This document shows positions 22,630-22,702 of a DNA stretch of 22,702 bases, piece after piece. The translations under genes and the position numbers were made by a program. Positions within the stretch are counted from its first letter, which is position 1. The number at the start of each line of letters is the position of its first letter. The notes under the pieces were generated by a model. That model was not told the origin of the DNA. It did no database searches and saw nothing but the letters and a program-made list of their open reading frames with translations. The DNA comes from Bacteroidales bacterium. GTDB taxonomy: Bacteria; Bacteroidota; Bacteroidia; Bacteroidales; Muribaculaceae. Location: positions 1 to 22,702 of the forward strand of contig SFNC01000023.1 of assembly GCA_004554255.1 (NCBI GenBank). Direction: 5' to 3'.

Positions 22630-22702
22630 GCGGTAATAGCTCAGTTGGCAGAGCGGCGGCTTCCCAAGCCGCAGGTCGCGGGTTCGACCCCCGTTTACCG
22701 CT
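22630..22702 (+). tRNA. tRNA-Gly (anticodon CCC)
   Basis: This 73-base sequence folds as a complete cloverleaf: acceptor arms GCGGTAA and TTACCGC, D stem GCTC/GAGC with an AGTTGGCA loop, anticodon stem GCGGC/GCCGC with loop TTCCCAA, and T stem GCGGG/CCCGT (one G-T pair) with loop TTCGACC. The anticodon at 22663-22665 is CCC, reading the glycine codon GGG. The discriminator base is the last base of the window, so an encoded CCA cannot be judged. It has its own promoter directly upstream. Confidence 0.97.

Noticed and set aside
1..22702. CRISPR array, prophage, insertion sequence or new defence cluster
   Set aside because: No regularly spaced repeats, transposase, integrase, nuclease cluster or toxin-antitoxin pair could be seen on either strand; apart from the first ~410 bases the gene content is core genome.

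Overview
The window looks like a chromosomal segment from a Bacteroidota species of the order Bacteroidales, perhaps Muribaculaceae-like, although the family cannot be proved from this sequence alone. The evidence is a serine palmitoyltransferase of the Bacteroidales type, a type IX secretion core (PorT, P, K, L, M, N), the Bacteroidota-restricted families DUF4494, DUF3098 and DUF2027-Smr, -7 boxes of the form TAnnTTTG, and almost no Shine-Dalgarno sequences.

Layout. Bases 1-813 are an open-ended reading frame. Its first ~410 bases encode a piece of a FeoB-type GTPase, and the rest encode a DUF4494 protein that lacks its usual first strand. This is probably a chimeric join at the contig edge. 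Plus-strand genes follow: a YggS-family PLP protein, an FHS-family sugar/proton symporter, an abundant OmpA-type outer-membrane protein, nucleoside diphosphate kinase, an M23/LysM cell-wall peptidase, a DUF2027-Smr protein, a flavodoxin/ferredoxin fusion (EFR1-like) and serine palmitoyltransferase (Spt, first step of sphingolipid synthesis). Long hairpin terminators separate several of these units.

Bases 10176-15180 hold a minus-strand operon read ftsX - DUF3098 - uppP - truB - queA - trpS. It combines cell division and lipid-carrier recycling with tRNA modification and charging. A -33/-7 promoter sits just upstream of ftsX. Its 3' end converges on spt, and each transcript has its own terminator.

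Bases 15408-22415 hold a plus-strand type IX secretion operon: porT, porP, porK, porL, porM, porN. PorL and PorM form the proton-driven inner-membrane motor, PorK and PorN the outer-membrane-associated periplasmic ring, PorP is an outer-membrane barrel that connects to the ring, and PorT is a further barrel needed for secretion. A strong terminator follows porN. After an intergenic stretch with overlapping inverted repeats comes a complete tRNA-Gly(CCC) gene with its own promoter, ending at the window edge.

I found no CRISPR array, insertion sequence, phage gene, restriction system or clearly new multi-gene system. Most of the window is core genome. The points most worth a second look are the FeoB/DUF4494 join, the clustering of porT with porPKLMN, the basic tail on PorN, the repeat-built insert in PorL, and several non-coding inverted repeats next to promoters.
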